Source: Lachnospiraceae bacterium (GTDB taxonomy: Bacteria; Bacillota; Clostridia; Lachnospirales; Lachnospiraceae). From it: DNA of 64,000 nt. Below, piece by piece: positions 1 to 10,005 of this stretch; within the stretch, counting starts at the first letter, position 1, and each line of letters begins with the position of its first letter. The notes under the pieces were generated by a model. It saw only the letters and a list, made by a program, of their open reading frames with translations, had not been told where the DNA came from and did not search any database. The DNA lies in assembly GCA_015056885.1 (NCBI GenBank), contig SVFL01000007.1, positions 1 to 64,000 on the forward strand. The letters run 5' to 3'. The position numbers and the translations under genes are program-made.

Positions 1-94
1 CTGCCAACAATGTTCTCTTATCGTTGGACTCCGGTAATACGATTGTTTTCTTGTCGAGTCTCGCTCTCTCCTTAATCATGTCAATGTATGACAT
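1..94 (-). CDS. pta: Phosphate acetyltransferase, N-terminal fragment
   Basis: The reverse strand reads MSYIDMIKERARLDKKTIVL and on to PESNDKRTLLA before running off the left edge, which is the usual opening of Pta. Pta interconverts acetyl-CoA and acetyl phosphate in the cytosol and, with AckA, makes acetate and ATP in fermenters. Only 31 residues are present. The ATG at 94 is preferred over the one at 100 because AAAGGAG then lies 8 bases upstream instead of 2. It is divergent from tmcAL, an arrangement common in Clostridia. The identification rests on the N-terminal motif alone. Confidence 0.85.
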   Translation of the reverse strand, partial: MSYIDMIKERARLDKKTIVLPESNDKRTLLA

Positions 95-152
95 TTTCAT
101 TTCTCCTTTCCGTGAAACAAAATTTTTCATCTTAACAAATGACGTTATTTGT

Positions 153-181
153 ATTATACTAAATTAGAAAATAATTAACAA
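153..181 (-). promoter_or_regulatory. Probable sigma-A promoter of pta
   Basis: On the reverse strand TTGTTA and TATAAT are separated by exactly 17 bases, about 60 bases before the pta start. This is a good match to a vegetative promoter. No operator-like palindrome is obvious beside it. Confidence 0.6.
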
Positions 182-279
182 GAGATAAAGTGCGATTTAT
201 CCGCATGTTTTTTAATAAAAACAATTATTATGGATTTTATACTATCGTTAAAATTATAACGTTTAGAAGGGAGGTTCCC

Positions 280-1524
280 ATGAGTGATTTGAAGGTTAAC
301 GGTATTGTAGCAGAGTACAATCCTTTTCATAATGGTCATCTGTACCAGCTGCAGGATGGCAAGAAACGTTCTGAGGCCGATTACACAATAGTTGTCATGA
401 GCGGCAATTTCATGCAGCGTGGTACTCCTGCCATAATCAACAAGTTCCGCCGTACCGAAATGGCCCTTAAAAGCGGAGCTGATTTAGTTTTGGAACTTCC
501 GGCACTGTACTCTGTAAGCAGTGCAGAGTTTTTTGCCATGGGCGGTGTATCTATTCTGGACAAACTGGGTGTAGTAAGTCATTTGTGTTTTGGAAGTGAA
601 AGCGGTGATATCGATACCCTGAGTCGTCTTGCAGACATTCTTGCAGAGGAGTCGGAAGAATTTACAAATACATTAAAGCAAGGTCTTCGTCAGGGCCTCT
701 CCTATCCCAGCGCAAGAACTGCTGCCCTGACCAAGTTGTATCCTGAGCTGATGAATTGCAGGGATGTTCTTGCTTTGTCCAACAACATTCTGGGCATTGA
801 GTATTTAAAAGCATTAAAACGTCGGAACAGCTCCATAACTCCCATCACTACACGCCGCACATCTTCCAATTACGGCGACCGTCTTATGGGCAATCATCAA
901 AGTTCGGCTCTCGCCTTGCGCCATGCCATTTATGACGAATGTGATATTCTGTCCCTGACATCCCAGATGCCGGACTCTGCCTTTGAAATTTTGGAAAAGA
1001 CTTTGAATTCCACCGGTGCTATAAGACTGAATGATTTCTCAAGAATCTTACATTACAAACTCCTCACGGAGGCCGATAAAGGTTTCACAGAATATCTGGA
1101 TGTATCTGCTGATTTGTCAGACCGGATTATCAATCATCTGGATAAGTTCACTGATTTCAAAGACTTCTGTGATTTGCTTAAGTCTAAGGACATGACCTAC
1201 ACCCGCATCAGCCGTTCCCTCATGCATATTCTGCTGGATATTCGCGCAGAGGATATGGACTCTGCACGTAACAACGACTATATAAGTTATGCACGGGTAC
1301 TGGGTTTTCGTAAAGACGCAGAACCACTGCTCTCCGCTATCAAGAAAAATGCAAGCATCCCTCTTGTGACCAAACTTGCAGACGCAGAGAAAATCCTGGA
1401 TGAAGCTGCTTATCAAACATTAAAAAAGGAGCTTCGAATCAACTCCGTTTATGAAAGCACTGCTGCCCTTAAGAGCAAACAGGCTATGGTAAACGAGTAT
1501 CGAAGCCCCCTTGTAATTGTATAA
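280..1524 (+). CDS. tmcAL: tRNA(Met) cytidine acetate ligase (TmcAL/YlbM family)
   Basis: The 414-residue protein matches the YlbM/TmcAL family, which uses acetate and ATP to make N4-acetylcytidine at the wobble position of elongator tRNA-Met. The nucleotidyltransferase signature is at the N-terminus: GIVAEYNPFHNGH, with an HxGH-like HNGH at residues 17-20, followed by VMSGNFMQRG and FRRTEMALKSGADLVLELP. The ORF track starts 30 residues earlier, but GGGAGG lies just before the ATG at 280 and the family motif begins 7 residues in, so the upstream extension is not coding. It is divergent from pta and converges on the UPF0210 gene with a 9-base gap. The family is clear; the exact modification is known from B. 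subtilis. Confidence 0.92.
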   Translation: MSDLKVNGIVAEYNPFHNGHLYQLQDGKKRSEADYTIVVMSGNFMQRGTPAIINKFRRTEMALKSGADLVLELPALYSVSSAEFFAMGGVSILDKLGVVSHLCFGSESGDIDTLSRLADILAEESEEFTNTLKQGLRQGLSYPSARTAALTKLYPELMNCRDVLALSNNILGIEYLKALKRRNSSITPITTRRTSSNYGDRLMGNHQSSALALRHAIYDECDILSLTSQMPDSAFEILEKTLNSTGAIRLNDFSRILHYKLLTEADKGFTEYLDVSADLSDRIINHLDKFTDFKDFCDLLKSKDMTYTRISRSLMHILLDIRAEDMDSARNNDYISYARVLGFRKDAEPLLSAIKKNASIPLVTKLADAEKILDEAAYQTLKKELRINSVYESTAALKSKQAMVNEYRSPLVIV

Positions 1525-1533
1525 CTCAATATA

Positions 1534-2898
1534 TTAATTCTTAAAGCTATGAATCGGGGCGGGAATTCTTCCGCCTCTGTTTACGAATGCATCACAGGAA
1601 AACTGGTTCACAGGCATGATAGGTGCATAACCTAAAAGTCCGCCAAATTCAACCGTCTCTCCCACACCCTTACCAACAACAGGAATAATACGTACTGCAG
1701 TAGTCTTCTGATTCACCATACCGATAGCCATCTCATCTGCAATAATACCGGAAATAGTGGTTGCCTTGGTGTCTCCGGGAATGGCAATCATATCCAGACC
1801 TACAGAACAGACACAGGTCATTGCCTCCAGTTTCTCCAAAGTAAGAGCCCCTGCCACTACTGCATCAATCATACCCTGATCCTCGCTGACAGGAATGAAT
1901 GCTCCGCTAAGACCGCCCACGTAGGAAGACGCCATAACGCCACCCTTTTTCACCTGGTCATTCAAAAGCGCAAGCGCTGCCGTGGTACCGGGTGCACCTG
2001 CGTATTCCAGGCCGATTTCACACAAAATATCCGCCACACTATCACCGATTGCAGGGGTAGGTGCAAGAGACAAATCTACGATTCCAAAGGGCACACCCAA
2101 CATCGCAGAAGCCTCCTGTGCCACAAGCTGACCCACGCGGGTTACTTTAAACGCAGTCTTTTTAATCGTTTCACAAAGCACCTCGAAATTCTCACCACGA
2201 ACCTTCTCAAGAGCAGTCTTTACAACACCGGGACCACTGACACCTACATTAATAATCTTATCAGCCTCCGTCACACCATGAAAAGCACCTGCCATAAAAG
2301 GATTATCATCAGGAGCATTACAGAATACTACAAGCTTGGCACAACCAAGAGAATCATCCTCCTTGGTATACTCTGCCGTCTGCTTTATCATCTCACCCAT
2401 CAGTTTCACCGCATCCATATTGATACCGGTACGGGTAGAACCAAGATTTACAGAACTACATACTCTCTCCGTAGTGGACAGTGCCAGCGGAATGGAACGA
2501 ATCAACAATTCATCCGCAGGAGTCATACCCTTGCTTACCAATGCTGAATACCCACCAATAAAGTTCACACCAACCTCATGGGCCACATCGTCCAAAACTT
2601 TGGCCAGATATGCAAAATCCTCCACCGTCTTACATGCTGCACCACCAATGAGTGCCATGGGTGTCACGGAAATACGCTTATTTACAATAGGAATACCAAA
2701 CTCTGCACCGATTTCATCACCGGTCTTAACCAAATCCTTGGCAGCTTCATAAATCTTATCATGAATCTTCTGACCCAATCTTTGTAAATCAGAATCAATA
2801 CAATCCAAAAGGCTGATACCCATGGTGATGGTACGCACATCCAGATTTTCCTTCTCAATCATCTCATTTGTTTCAAGCACTTCATACTGATTAATCAT
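1534..2898 (-). CDS. UPF0210/DUF711 family protein
   Basis: This 454-residue protein has the full family length and the recognisable opening [13 protein letters not shown]-like segment, here [17 protein letters not shown]. Glycine-rich stretches such as [10 protein letters not shown] and GVSGPGVV and the ending [12 protein letters not shown] also fit the family. UPF0210 proteins are cytosolic, distantly related in fold to glycyl-radical enzymes such as pyruvate formate-lyase, and have no established activity. GGAG lies 7 bases before the ATG. It follows the ACT-domain gene by 14 bases. The pair ACT-UPF0210 is conserved in Firmicutes, which suggests that the ACT protein regulates it or senses a ligand for it. 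Confidence 0.88.
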   Translation of the reverse strand: MINQYEVLETNEMIEKENLDVRTITMGISLLDCIDSDLQRLGQKIHDKIYEAAKDLVKTGDEIGAEFGIPIVNKRISVTPMALIGGAACKTVEDFAYLAKVLDDVAHEVGVNFIGGYSALVSKGMTPADELLIRSIPLALSTTERVCSSVNLGSTRTGINMDAVKLMGEMIKQTAEYTKEDDSLGCAKLVVFCNAPDDNPFMAGAFHGVTEADKIINVGVSGPGVVKTALEKVRGENFEVLCETIKKTAFKVTRVGQLVAQEASAMLGVPFGIVDLSLAPTPAIGDSVADILCEIGLEYAGAPGTTAALALLNDQVKKGGVMASSYVGGLSGAFIPVSEDQGMIDAVVAGALTLEKLEAMTCVCSVGLDMIAIPGDTKATTISGIIADEMAIGMVNQKTTAVRIIPVVGKGVGETVEFGGLLGYAPIMPVNQFSCDAFVNRGGRIPAPIHSFKN

Positions 2899-2912
2899 AA
2901 ATAGTCTCCATT

Positions 2913-3185
2913 CTAGATTCTATGCATCTTATCAAAAATCTCTTCCTTCTGGCACTTAATAACCACGCCAATCTCCTCGCCCAGCGCAGCAAGCTCCTCT
3001 GCCATCACACCAAACTGCTTTGCAGCATTGTTGGTATCCACAATCATCATCATGTTGAAATAGTCCTGCACGATGGTCTGGGAAATATCCAGAATGTTAA
3101 TACCGTTATCTGCCAGATAAGTACAAACCTTTGCAATGATACCCACTGTATCCTTACCTACTACTGTAATAATTGTCTTTTTCAT
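2913..3185 (-). CDS. ACT domain protein (UPF0237)
   Basis: A 90-residue stand-alone ACT domain. It begins [20 protein letters not shown], and GKDTVGI followed by NINILDISQ is the ligand-pocket region of the ACT fold. UPF0237 proteins are small predicted amino-acid-sensing regulators related to GcvR. I chose the ATG at 3185 over the track start at 3197 because family members are about 90 residues long and the AAGGA site would overlap the first ATG. It is paired with the downstream UPF0210 gene and separated by 28 bases from the upstream hydrolase gene. The ligand is unknown. Confidence 0.88.
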   Translation of the reverse strand: MKKTIITVVGKDTVGIIAKVCTYLADNGINILDISQTIVQDYFNMMMIVDTNNAAKQFGVMAEELAALGEEIGVVIKCQKEEIFDKMHRI

Positions 3186-3213
3186 ATTAGTTACCATTCC
3201 TTTTCATACTATT

Positions 3214-4014
3214 TTATGCTATATTTACCACCGGTGTGGGCTCACTTCTCTTGGCCACCTGCATGGAAAAATCACTTGCATTATAGGGATTATCTCCCAA
3301 AGTAATCTCCATGCGAACCGCCTCATAGGCAAGCTCCGGGAGATTGTTTTCGTGGCTTAAATGTCCCAACAAAATTGCCTGCAGATTGTCATGAAGAATT
3401 CTACTCAATAATCTGCCGGAATTCTCATTGGACAAATGTCCTCTGTCACCCAAAATACGCTGCTTTAAATGATAGGGATAGGGTCCCACCTGAAGCATAT
3501 TTACATCATGATTGGCTTCTAACAAAAGCGCATCCATACCTCTTAAGCACTCCACTGTGTAGTCTGTAAAATGCCCCAAATCCGTACAGATAGCCACCTT
3601 CTTCTTGCCGTAAGACACACGATATCCAACCGGTTGTGCCGCATCGTGAGATATTTTCATGGGATTAATGGTCAAGTCTTTAATCATCAGCTTCTCATCC
3701 TCTTTGACCTCCCGAAAAAGAGAATCCTCAATCTTACCCACACTGCTGCATTCCTTGATAGCCTTTATGGTTCCTTTGGTGGCATAGATGGGCATTCCAT
3801 ACTTACGTGCCATGACACCAAGACCGCTGATATGGTCTGCATGCTCATGAGTTACCAGGATACCATCAATATCCGCCCCAGTCAAATCCAAATAATTTAA
3901 TCCGGCCTCAGCCTTCTTACCACTGATTCCCACATCCACCAAAAGATGGGTAGCGTCACTGCCTATGTAAATACAGTTACCGCTGCTGCCGCTGGCGATG
4001 CTGCAAAGTCTCAT
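3214..4014 (-). CDS. Metallo-beta-lactamase-fold hydrolase, WalJ/YycJ-like
   Basis: This 266-residue protein carries the metal-binding signature THEHADH at residues 55-61, followed by SHDA near 124, CTDLGH near 144 and LGHLSHEN near 218. These are the histidines and aspartates of a binuclear metal site. Length and motifs fit the YycJ/WalJ group, whose Bacillus member sits beside the WalRK system and has been linked to DNA metabolism. Here it lies instead 2 bases behind the FtsA-like gene and is probably translated by coupling, since only a weak GGGAAA site precedes it. The fold is sure; the WalJ function is inferred. Confidence 0.85.
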   Translation of the reverse strand: MRLCSIASGSSGNCIYIGSDATHLLVDVGISGKKAEAGLNYLDLTGADIDGILVTHEHADHISGLGVMARKYGMPIYATKGTIKAIKECSSVGKIEDSLFREVKEDEKLMIKDLTINPMKISHDAAQPVGYRVSYGKKKVAICTDLGHFTDYTVECLRGMDALLLEANHDVNMLQVGPYPYHLKQRILGDRGHLSNENSGRLLSRILHDNLQAILLGHLSHENNLPELAYEAVRMEITLGDNPYNASDFSMQVAKRSEPTPVVNIA

Positions 4015-4016
4015 GT

Positions 4017-6206
4017 TTATTTCCCGCTTTCATTCCAATATATTTCAATAACGTCGCCGTCCTTCAAGGACTCCATATAATCTGCTGTCTTGCCATTTAA
4101 AAGTGTGGTAATACCTCTGCCATTTGACTCACTCAAATTGAAATCAATATGGTCAAAAATATCTACAAACACATAATTGTCCTTACCGGAAAGAGTCACA
4201 AAGTTACCATTGGCCATCACCTTGACATCTCTGCCACTGACCTCCCGAGGCTTATTGGTATTGGCATTTATATTCTGCGTCACAGTGTTTTCATTTTCCG
4301 CAGAACTCATTTTACTTCCGTCGCTAACACCCTGTGCGCCATCATCACCGGAATCACGGTACTCGCTCTCTGCTCCGTCATCCTCCGGCAAATCTGCATA
4401 GGTCACACCGCTCTCTGCTGCATCACCACTCCACACACCTCTTGCCACGTTCATATCCCAGCTTACAGAGAAATTCTCATACACCTGAGTAGTCTCTTTG
4501 GCCGGAGCATCATTGACTCTGATATCACCACCCAAAGGTACATCCAGAAATTCTGCCACCTGTGCAACAGTATAGCAATTCTGTACAGTAATAACATCGC
4601 CTTCCTGAATCTGATAAAACTCGTTTTCCTGCTTATCATTAACCATAGCTGTCTTCGGCAAGGTAATTTTGTTACCATTAACAGTCACGTGCATCCACTC
4701 TGCAAGCTCGGGCAGTTTTCCTAACTCCTGATAACCCGGATCCCCCTCTGTAGATGCAACTACTTTAATAATGTCACCACTATTAATCTGAGTATGTAAA
4801 TCCGCCGGATCTCCATTCAGTGTGATGACCGCGGCCTCTCCCTGACTGCCACGCACCATGCGAGCCATATCGTTAACGGTAAAGGTCAACGCCTTTCCTC
4901 TCTTAGGGAACAAATCCTCATTGGTAAACTGCACCTGCATTGCTGCATCTGCCACCGTCAAACGTCCGTTATCATAAAGCTTCATACGGCTTTCATTAAA
5001 TTCCACAAAAATAAAGTTATTGCTCTGCTCATAGAAACTCAGACAAATGCCAATAGGAGTTACCATCAGAGAATCCATCTGGGCATTTTCCAGTTCAAAC
5101 ACAATATTCTGCATAACCTCTCTGCCCCGGATAGCCACACGCTCCTTGGGAATTCCCAAATCCTTGGCAAGAGACTCTGTATAACCGGGCACCATACCGC
5201 CGCCACCGACTACAAACACCGCACTTACCGGCTTATCCCCGTTTAATTCCTTTATGGTTGCAGCCACCATCTTGGTCATATTGGTTACCGTATCATTCAA
5301 AATATCTTTCACTTCCTCTGCAGTAATTACCTGCGGAAGCCCCATAATATCCTGATACTCTACCATCTCCTCTACAGTAGCCTTGCGCTTAATCATCTCT
5401 GCTGTCTCGAAATCCACCAGACAATGCTGAACTATAATATCGGTCAGACTGTCTCCTGCTACAGGAATCATACCATAAGCAGTGATTGTTCCTTCTTTGG
5501 TGATAGAAATATCGCTGGTACCTGCACCTACATCCACAAGTGCCATATTCAGCATACGGAATTTCTCCGGAATTGCCACCTGAATAGCCGCAATAGGCTC
5601 CAGTGTCAGATTGGTCACATGAAGGCCTGCAAGCTCCACCGCCTTATACAAACCGCTTACCACGTCATCGGGCAGGAAAGTTGCAATCAAATCCGCCGCA
5701 ATCGTCTTTGCCTTATGCCCTTCCAGATTGCCAATCTGATAACCATTCATATAATAGCGCATAGGGGTATAGCCCACGCAATAAAATTTCATGTCGGTAT
5801 CATTGGATTTTTGAAACTCCTCATAAGCCTTCTCAATACCCAATGTATCCAAAGCATATACATCCTCATCAGTGATTTCCTTCTCACTCTCGAACTGCTG
5901 CTCTGCCTTGATGGTCACCGTGCGCAGCACACGACCTGCTGCTGCAATACACACCTCTGTAAGATTGCGATTTAAATCATCCTCCAGATGTCTCTTCACA
6001 GATGCAATTGTATCTGCCACCTTATTAATGTCATGAATCTGTCCATCCAGCATGGCACGCGTCTCATGCTCCCTTGCATACTGACCCAGCACATGAAATT
6101 TTGTACCATTCAAATATCCAACCGTTCCCACAATACTGCGGGTTCCAATATCCAGACCGAATACAAGCTGTCCCTGATTTTCTCTCATTTCGCTTACTCC
6201 CGCCAT
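4017..6206 (-). CDS. FtsA-like actin-family ATPase with long C-terminal extension
   Basis: The first 390 or so residues are an FtsA/MreB-type ATPase: phosphate-1 loop FGLDIGTRSIVGTVG, phosphate-2 region ALVDVGAGTSDISI and adenosine loop VFVVGGGGMVPGY. True FtsA is about 420 residues; this protein has 729. The extra 340 residues hold two or three copies of a small beta-rich unit built around NGxxxxLxxxxxVxDxxxxGDVI, a polar linker rich in Asp, Glu and Asn, and a last unit ending LKDGDVIEIYWNESGK. No C-terminal amphipathic membrane helix is visible, so it may not be the FtsZ anchor. GGAGG is placed well for the ATG at 6206, which overlaps coaE by 13 bases; ATG 6188 is an alternative. It is known in Lachnospiraceae as an FtsA-domain protein of unknown role. 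Confidence 0.78.
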   Translation of the reverse strand: MAGVSEMRENQGQLVFGLDIGTRSIVGTVGYLNGTKFHVLGQYAREHETRAMLDGQIHDINKVADTIASVKRHLEDDLNRNLTEVCIAAAGRVLRTVTIKAEQQFESEKEITDEDVYALDTLGIEKAYEEFQKSNDTDMKFYCVGYTPMRYYMNGYQIGNLEGHKAKTIAADLIATFLPDDVVSGLYKAVELAGLHVTNLTLEPIAAIQVAIPEKFRMLNMALVDVGAGTSDISITKEGTITAYGMIPVAGDSLTDIIVQHCLVDFETAEMIKRKATVEEMVEYQDIMGLPQVITAEEVKDILNDTVTNMTKMVAATIKELNGDKPVSAVFVVGGGGMVPGYTESLAKDLGIPKERVAIRGREVMQNIVFELENAQMDSLMVTPIGICLSFYEQSNNFIFVEFNESRMKLYDNGRLTVADAAMQVQFTNEDLFPKRGKALTFTVNDMARMVRGSQGEAAVITLNGDPADLHTQINSGDIIKVVASTEGDPGYQELGKLPELAEWMHVTVNGNKITLPKTAMVNDKQENEFYQIQEGDVITVQNCYTVAQVAEFLDVPLGGDIRVNDAPAKETTQVYENFSVSWDMNVARGVWSGDAAESGVTYADLPEDDGAESEYRDSGDDGAQGVSDGSKMSSAENENTVTQNINANTNKPREVSGRDVKVMANGNFVTLSGKDNYVFVDIFDHIDFNLSESNGRGITTLLNGKTADYMESLKDGDVIEIYWNESGK

Positions 6207-6799
6207 GCAAAAGCCTCCAGTCTCTCATCTATTTGGCGATAACTGTCAATAAGTTCGCCACTGTTATCTATCACAAAATCACAATGCTTTCTAAATTCCT
6301 CCTCAGAAAGCTGACTGTCCATAATCTGTGTGATTTTCTCCTCACTGTATCCCCGTGCCATAGCCAACCGGTTACGTCTTACGGCCTCATCTGCATATAC
6401 ATACCAAAGTTCATCTACGAGATCTGTATAACCAGCCTCAATCAGAAGCGCTGCTTCCACAAAAAACAATTCAATCTCTTTATTCATTTGAGCAGCCTCA
6501 TATTTTTCCTGAATAAACATCTGTACCGCAGGGTGAACAATCGCATTGACCTGTAAAAGTATGGCCTCATCCGCAAAAATCCGCTCTGCCATAATTTTTT
6601 TGTCAATCTCGCCATCTGCACCGACCACATCAGCCCCCAGAAGTTCTACCAGCTTCTCAAAGCATGTTGTCCCACGTCTTTTCACCAAATGAGCAACCTC
6701 GTCCGCAAGCCAGATTTCACACAGGTAATGCTCTTTAATATATGCAAGAAGTTCTGATTTGCCGGCACCGACACCACCAGTAATTCCTATAAATTTCAT
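6194..6799 (-). CDS. coaE: Dephospho-CoA kinase
   Basis: CoaE phosphorylates dephospho-CoA with ATP in the last step of coenzyme A synthesis. The 201-residue protein has the P-loop GGVGAGKS at residues 8-15, the ADEVAH substrate segment near 32, the HPAVQ motif near 88 and the lid arginine region RRNRLAMARG near 140. It starts one base after polA ends and overlaps the FtsA-like start, so polA, coaE and the next two genes form one transcription unit. The polA-coaE pair is standard in Firmicutes. Confidence 0.95.
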   Translation of the reverse strand: MKFIGITGGVGAGKSELLAYIKEHYLCEIWLADEVAHLVKRRGTTCFEKLVELLGADVVGADGEIDKKIMAERIFADEAILLQVNAIVHPAVQMFIQEKYEAAQMNKEIELFFVEAALLIEAGYTDLVDELWYVYADEAVRRNRLAMARGYSEEKITQIMDSQLSEEEFRKHCDFVIDNSGELIDSYRQIDERLEAFAWRE

Positions 6800-9496
6800 T
6801 TATTTTGCCTCGTACCAGTTTTCTCCATTGTGAACATCTACCTCAAGGGTAACTGCCAGTTCCACCGCAGAGCGCATATTGTCTGCAAGAAGCTTCTCCA
6901 CCTGCTCCAGTTCATCTGCTGCAGTCTCAATCAACAGTTCATCGTGCACCTGCAAAATCAACTTTGAGCGAAGTCCCGACTGACGCAGAGCCTCCCACAC
7001 CTTAATCATGGCCACCTTAATAATGTCTGCCGCCGTACCCTGAATGGGTGAATTCATTGCCACACGCTCACCAAAAGAACGCTGCATGAAATTGGAGGAA
7101 GACAATTCCGGTACCGGACGTCTTCTGCCATACATGGTGGTTACGTAACCATCTTTTTTAGCATCCTCCACCAGCTTATCCAAGAAAACTTTAATCCCCG
7201 GATAAGTTGCAAAATACTGCTCAATATATTCTGTAGCTTCCTTACGGCTAATACTCAAATCCTGACTCAAACCAAAAGAACTGATACCGTACACGATACC
7301 AAAGTTCACCGCCTTGGCATTTCGTCTCTGCAAATCGGTTACCTCCTCCAAAGGTGTGTGAAACACCTTGGACGCAGTAATGCGATGAATATCCTCATCC
7401 ATCCGATAAGCTTCAATAAGCTGCTCATCCCCCGACATATGAGCTAACACACGCAGTTCAATCTGGGAATAATCCGCGTCAACAAAGACAAATCCATCCT
7501 TCGGCACAAACACCTTGCGCAATTTCTTGCCAAGTTCTGTCCTGGTAGGAATATTCTGCAAATTAGGCTCTGTGGAACTGATACGTCCCGTTGCGGTTAT
7601 GGTCTGGTTGAAATTGGAATGAATGCGCTTATCTTCACCAATATAAACAGCCAGTCCATCCGCATAAGTAGATTTCAACTTTACAAGACCGCGATACTCT
7701 AAAATATCCTGCACAATAGGATAATCCGCGGAAAGCTTCTCCAACACATCTGCTGCCGTGGAATAACCGGTCTTGGTCTTCTTACCACCGGGCAGCTCCA
7801 GTTTTTCAAACAACACCTCACCCAACTGCTTGGGGGAATTAATATTAAACTCCACCCCTGCCTGAGTATGAATGGATTTCTCTAATTCTTCTATACGTGC
7901 AACCAATGCGTCTCCGTAGGATTTCAACTCCTCCTTACGCACCTCAACGCCCTCCTGCTCCATATCATACAGCACCAGAGACAGAGGCATCTCTATCTGA
8001 CGGAACAATTCTGCCATTCCGGTATCAGAAAGCTTCTTTGCAAGCACCTTTGCCGCCGCCCATGAAACATAAGCACCGTAGCAGGCATACTGCATACACT
8101 TCTCAGGCTCTGACTCCAGAACCTCAGCTATTTTCTTCTTACCAAACAACTCTGTTGCCTCCGGAATCATCATGTCCAGATGTTCCGCTGCAATCGCTGT
8201 TATATCATAATCATTCTTCAAAGGATTCAGCAGATACGCTCCGATTAACACATCAAAATAACGTTCTGTGCTATCCTGTGAAAGATATTCATATTCCTTC
8301 TTGATATCAAAGGTTGCAAGCTTAACCTGAGTGGACAGTCCCTTCAAAATCCGCTTTACATCCTCTGACTCATCCTTCTCCTCTGTAGGAGTATCAAACA
8401 ATGACAACTGGCCCTCTGCTGCCTTTTCACAGGCCACTGCGTAAAAGTATGTCTCATCCTCCGATAAACATATGGAAACACCAAGCACACGGCCTGCCTC
8501 CTGAAGCAGATACAAACCTGCGCCATTTTCATCCGTACTCTTTGCCGCCTTCTTGACCAGCTGTTCCAGCTCCTGCAGACTCCCCAACTGCTTAAATGCG
8601 CCAACCACATCATTTTTCGCAGCCATGTTAGACTTATCAAAACGGCTCAGCATATTCTTGAATTCTAACTTTTTGAACATGGCATATGCTTCGGGTGTGT
8701 AGAAATTCTCTGCCCTAGCCGCCTCATAATTAAGCTCTATCTCACAGTCAACCTTGATAGTCGCCAGTGTCTTACTTAAATCTGCCAAATCTTTGTTTGC
8801 TTTCAATGACTCTCTGATGGCATTCTTGGAAATCTCCTCCACATGCTCATAGATATTCGCAAGGGAACCATACTCTACAATCAACGCAGATGCAGTCTTC
8901 TCACCCACCTTGGGAACACCGGGAATATTATCGGAAGTATCGCCCATAAGAGCCTTCAAATCAATAAACTGCTCGGGAGTCACCTGATACGCATCCAGTA
9001 CATCCTTCGCATAATAGTCTTCAATCTCTGTACCGTTTCGCTTGGTCTTAGGAATACGGATTTTGATAGTATCCGTTGCAATCTGCAAAAGGTCACGGTC
9101 ACCGGACACCAAAGACACTGCAATGCCTTCTTTCTCTGCCTTCTTGGCAAGAGTACCCAAAATATCGTCCGCCTCAAGTCCCGCCTGTTCCATAATCACA
9201 ATGCCCATGGAACGAAGCACTTCCTTCATCACCGGAACCTGCTCTCTAAGTTCCTCCGGCATAGGCTTTCTGGTGCCCTTGTACGCCTCATAAATCTCAT
9301 GGCGGAAGGTCGGTGCATGCACATCAAAGGCAACCGCCAAATACTCCGGTTTCTCTTCCTCCAATATTTTAAATAAAATATTCAAAAATCCAAAAATAGC
9401 ATTGGTATGCAATCCCTCCGCATTAGAAAGATCCGGCACGCCATAAAATGCTCTGTTTAAAATACTATGACCATCTATTAAAACAAGTTTCTTCAT
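6800..9496 (-). CDS. polA: DNA polymerase I
   Basis: This 898-residue protein has a 5'-3' exonuclease domain (about 1-290, with LIDGHSILNRAFYG, AGLEADDILG and DTSDNIPGV), a middle 3'-5' exonuclease-like domain (about 310-480) and the polymerase (about 490-898). Polymerase motif A is DADYSQIELR, motif B RRNAKAVNFGIVYG and motif C LQVHDELLIE, all intact. In the middle domain the proofreading DxE motif is replaced by TFDIKKEYEYL, so it is predicted to lack proofreading, as in Bacillus and Thermus Pol I. Its role is gap filling and RNA primer removal. It is first in the operon with coaE. Confidence 0.97.
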   Translation of the reverse strand: MKKLVLIDGHSILNRAFYGVPDLSNAEGLHTNAIFGFLNILFKILEEEKPEYLAVAFDVHAPTFRHEIYEAYKGTRKPMPEELREQVPVMKEVLRSMGIVIMEQAGLEADDILGTLAKKAEKEGIAVSLVSGDRDLLQIATDTIKIRIPKTKRNGTEIEDYYAKDVLDAYQVTPEQFIDLKALMGDTSDNIPGVPKVGEKTASALIVEYGSLANIYEHVEEISKNAIRESLKANKDLADLSKTLATIKVDCEIELNYEAARAENFYTPEAYAMFKKLEFKNMLSRFDKSNMAAKNDVVGAFKQLGSLQELEQLVKKAAKSTDENGAGLYLLQEAGRVLGVSICLSEDETYFYAVACEKAAEGQLSLFDTPTEEKDESEDVKRILKGLSTQVKLATFDIKKEYEYLSQDSTERYFDVLIGAYLLNPLKNDYDITAIAAEHLDMMIPEATELFGKKKIAEVLESEPEKCMQYACYGAYVSWAAAKVLAKKLSDTGMAELFRQIEMPLSLVLYDMEQEGVEVRKEELKSYGDALVARIEELEKSIHTQAGVEFNINSPKQLGEVLFEKLELPGGKKTKTGYSTAADVLEKLSADYPIVQDILEYRGLVKLKSTYADGLAVYIGEDKRIHSNFNQTITATGRISSTEPNLQNIPTRTELGKKLRKVFVPKDGFVFVDADYSQIELRVLAHMSGDEQLIEAYRMDEDIHRITASKVFHTPLEEVTDLQRRNAKAVNFGIVYGISSFGLSQDLSISRKEATEYIEQYFATYPGIKVFLDKLVEDAKKDGYVTTMYGRRRPVPELSSSNFMQRSFGERVAMNSPIQGTAADIIKVAMIKVWEALRQSGLRSKLILQVHDELLIETAADELEQVEKLLADNMRSAVELAVTLEVDVHNGENWYEAK

Positions 9497-9565
9497 ACAA
9501 TATCCTTCTGATTATCTTTAATGCTTAATTTATAGACATTCTTCGCCAACCGTCCGACGATCATA

Positions 9566-9886
9566 TTACACTAACATCCATATTACAAAAGCTGCAATTA
9601 ATGCAATCGCCAAGGTCTCGAGAGCTGCTCCCACATACAAAAACGCCGAATGAAACCGCGTGTGATTTCTCGCCTCCTCAAGTCGGTCTTCAAGCTCCGC
9701 CTGCATATCAAAAGCATTTCCTTCCTCAAGGCGCTGCATACCCTCTGTCACCAGAAACTGAATCGTCAATTCCTCCCGACACTCCTCGCAAGACTCCATA
9801 TGCTCGTTAAATTTTTTCAGTGTGAGAAAATCCAGCTTCCGATTCAAAAAATCCGGAATCATCTTCTCAAATTCCTTACAAGTCAT
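9566..9886 (-). CDS. Putative anti-sigma-type zinc-finger membrane protein (zf-HC2-like)
   Basis: This 106-residue protein opens MTCKEFEKMIPDFLNRKLD and carries HMESCEECREEL, the HxxxCxxC pattern of zf-HC2 anti-sigma factors, then a charged middle and a single C-terminal membrane helix ending AFVIWMLV. The ORF track begins 41 residues earlier, but that stretch runs through the terminator of the upstream gene. ATG 9886 has an AGGGTGA site. No sigma factor gene lies next to it, so the partner is unknown and an anti-sigma role is only an inference from the domain. Confidence 0.7.
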   Translation of the reverse strand: MTCKEFEKMIPDFLNRKLDFLTLKKFNEHMESCEECREELTIQFLVTEGMQRLEEGNAFDMQAELEDRLEEARNHTRFHSAFLYVGAALETLAIALIAAFVIWMLV

Positions 9887-9961
9887 ACCCGTCACCCTGA
9901 TACATTCTCTGATAAATGCACATATATTATTACTATACACCAAATCCGCGAAAAAATAAAC

Positions 9962-9993
9962 AAAAAAATGCCAGTAGGTTCTCCCACTGACAT
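9962..9993 (-). terminator. Rho-independent terminator after the DUF4230 gene
   Basis: The reverse strand forms an 11-bp stem, ATGTCAGTGGG with CCTACTGGCAT around an AGAA loop, followed by seven T. It lies 12 bases past the DUF4230 stop and inside the false N-terminal extension of the downstream ORF. Confidence 0.8.
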
Positions 9994-10005
9994 CTTTCAT
10001 TCCAA

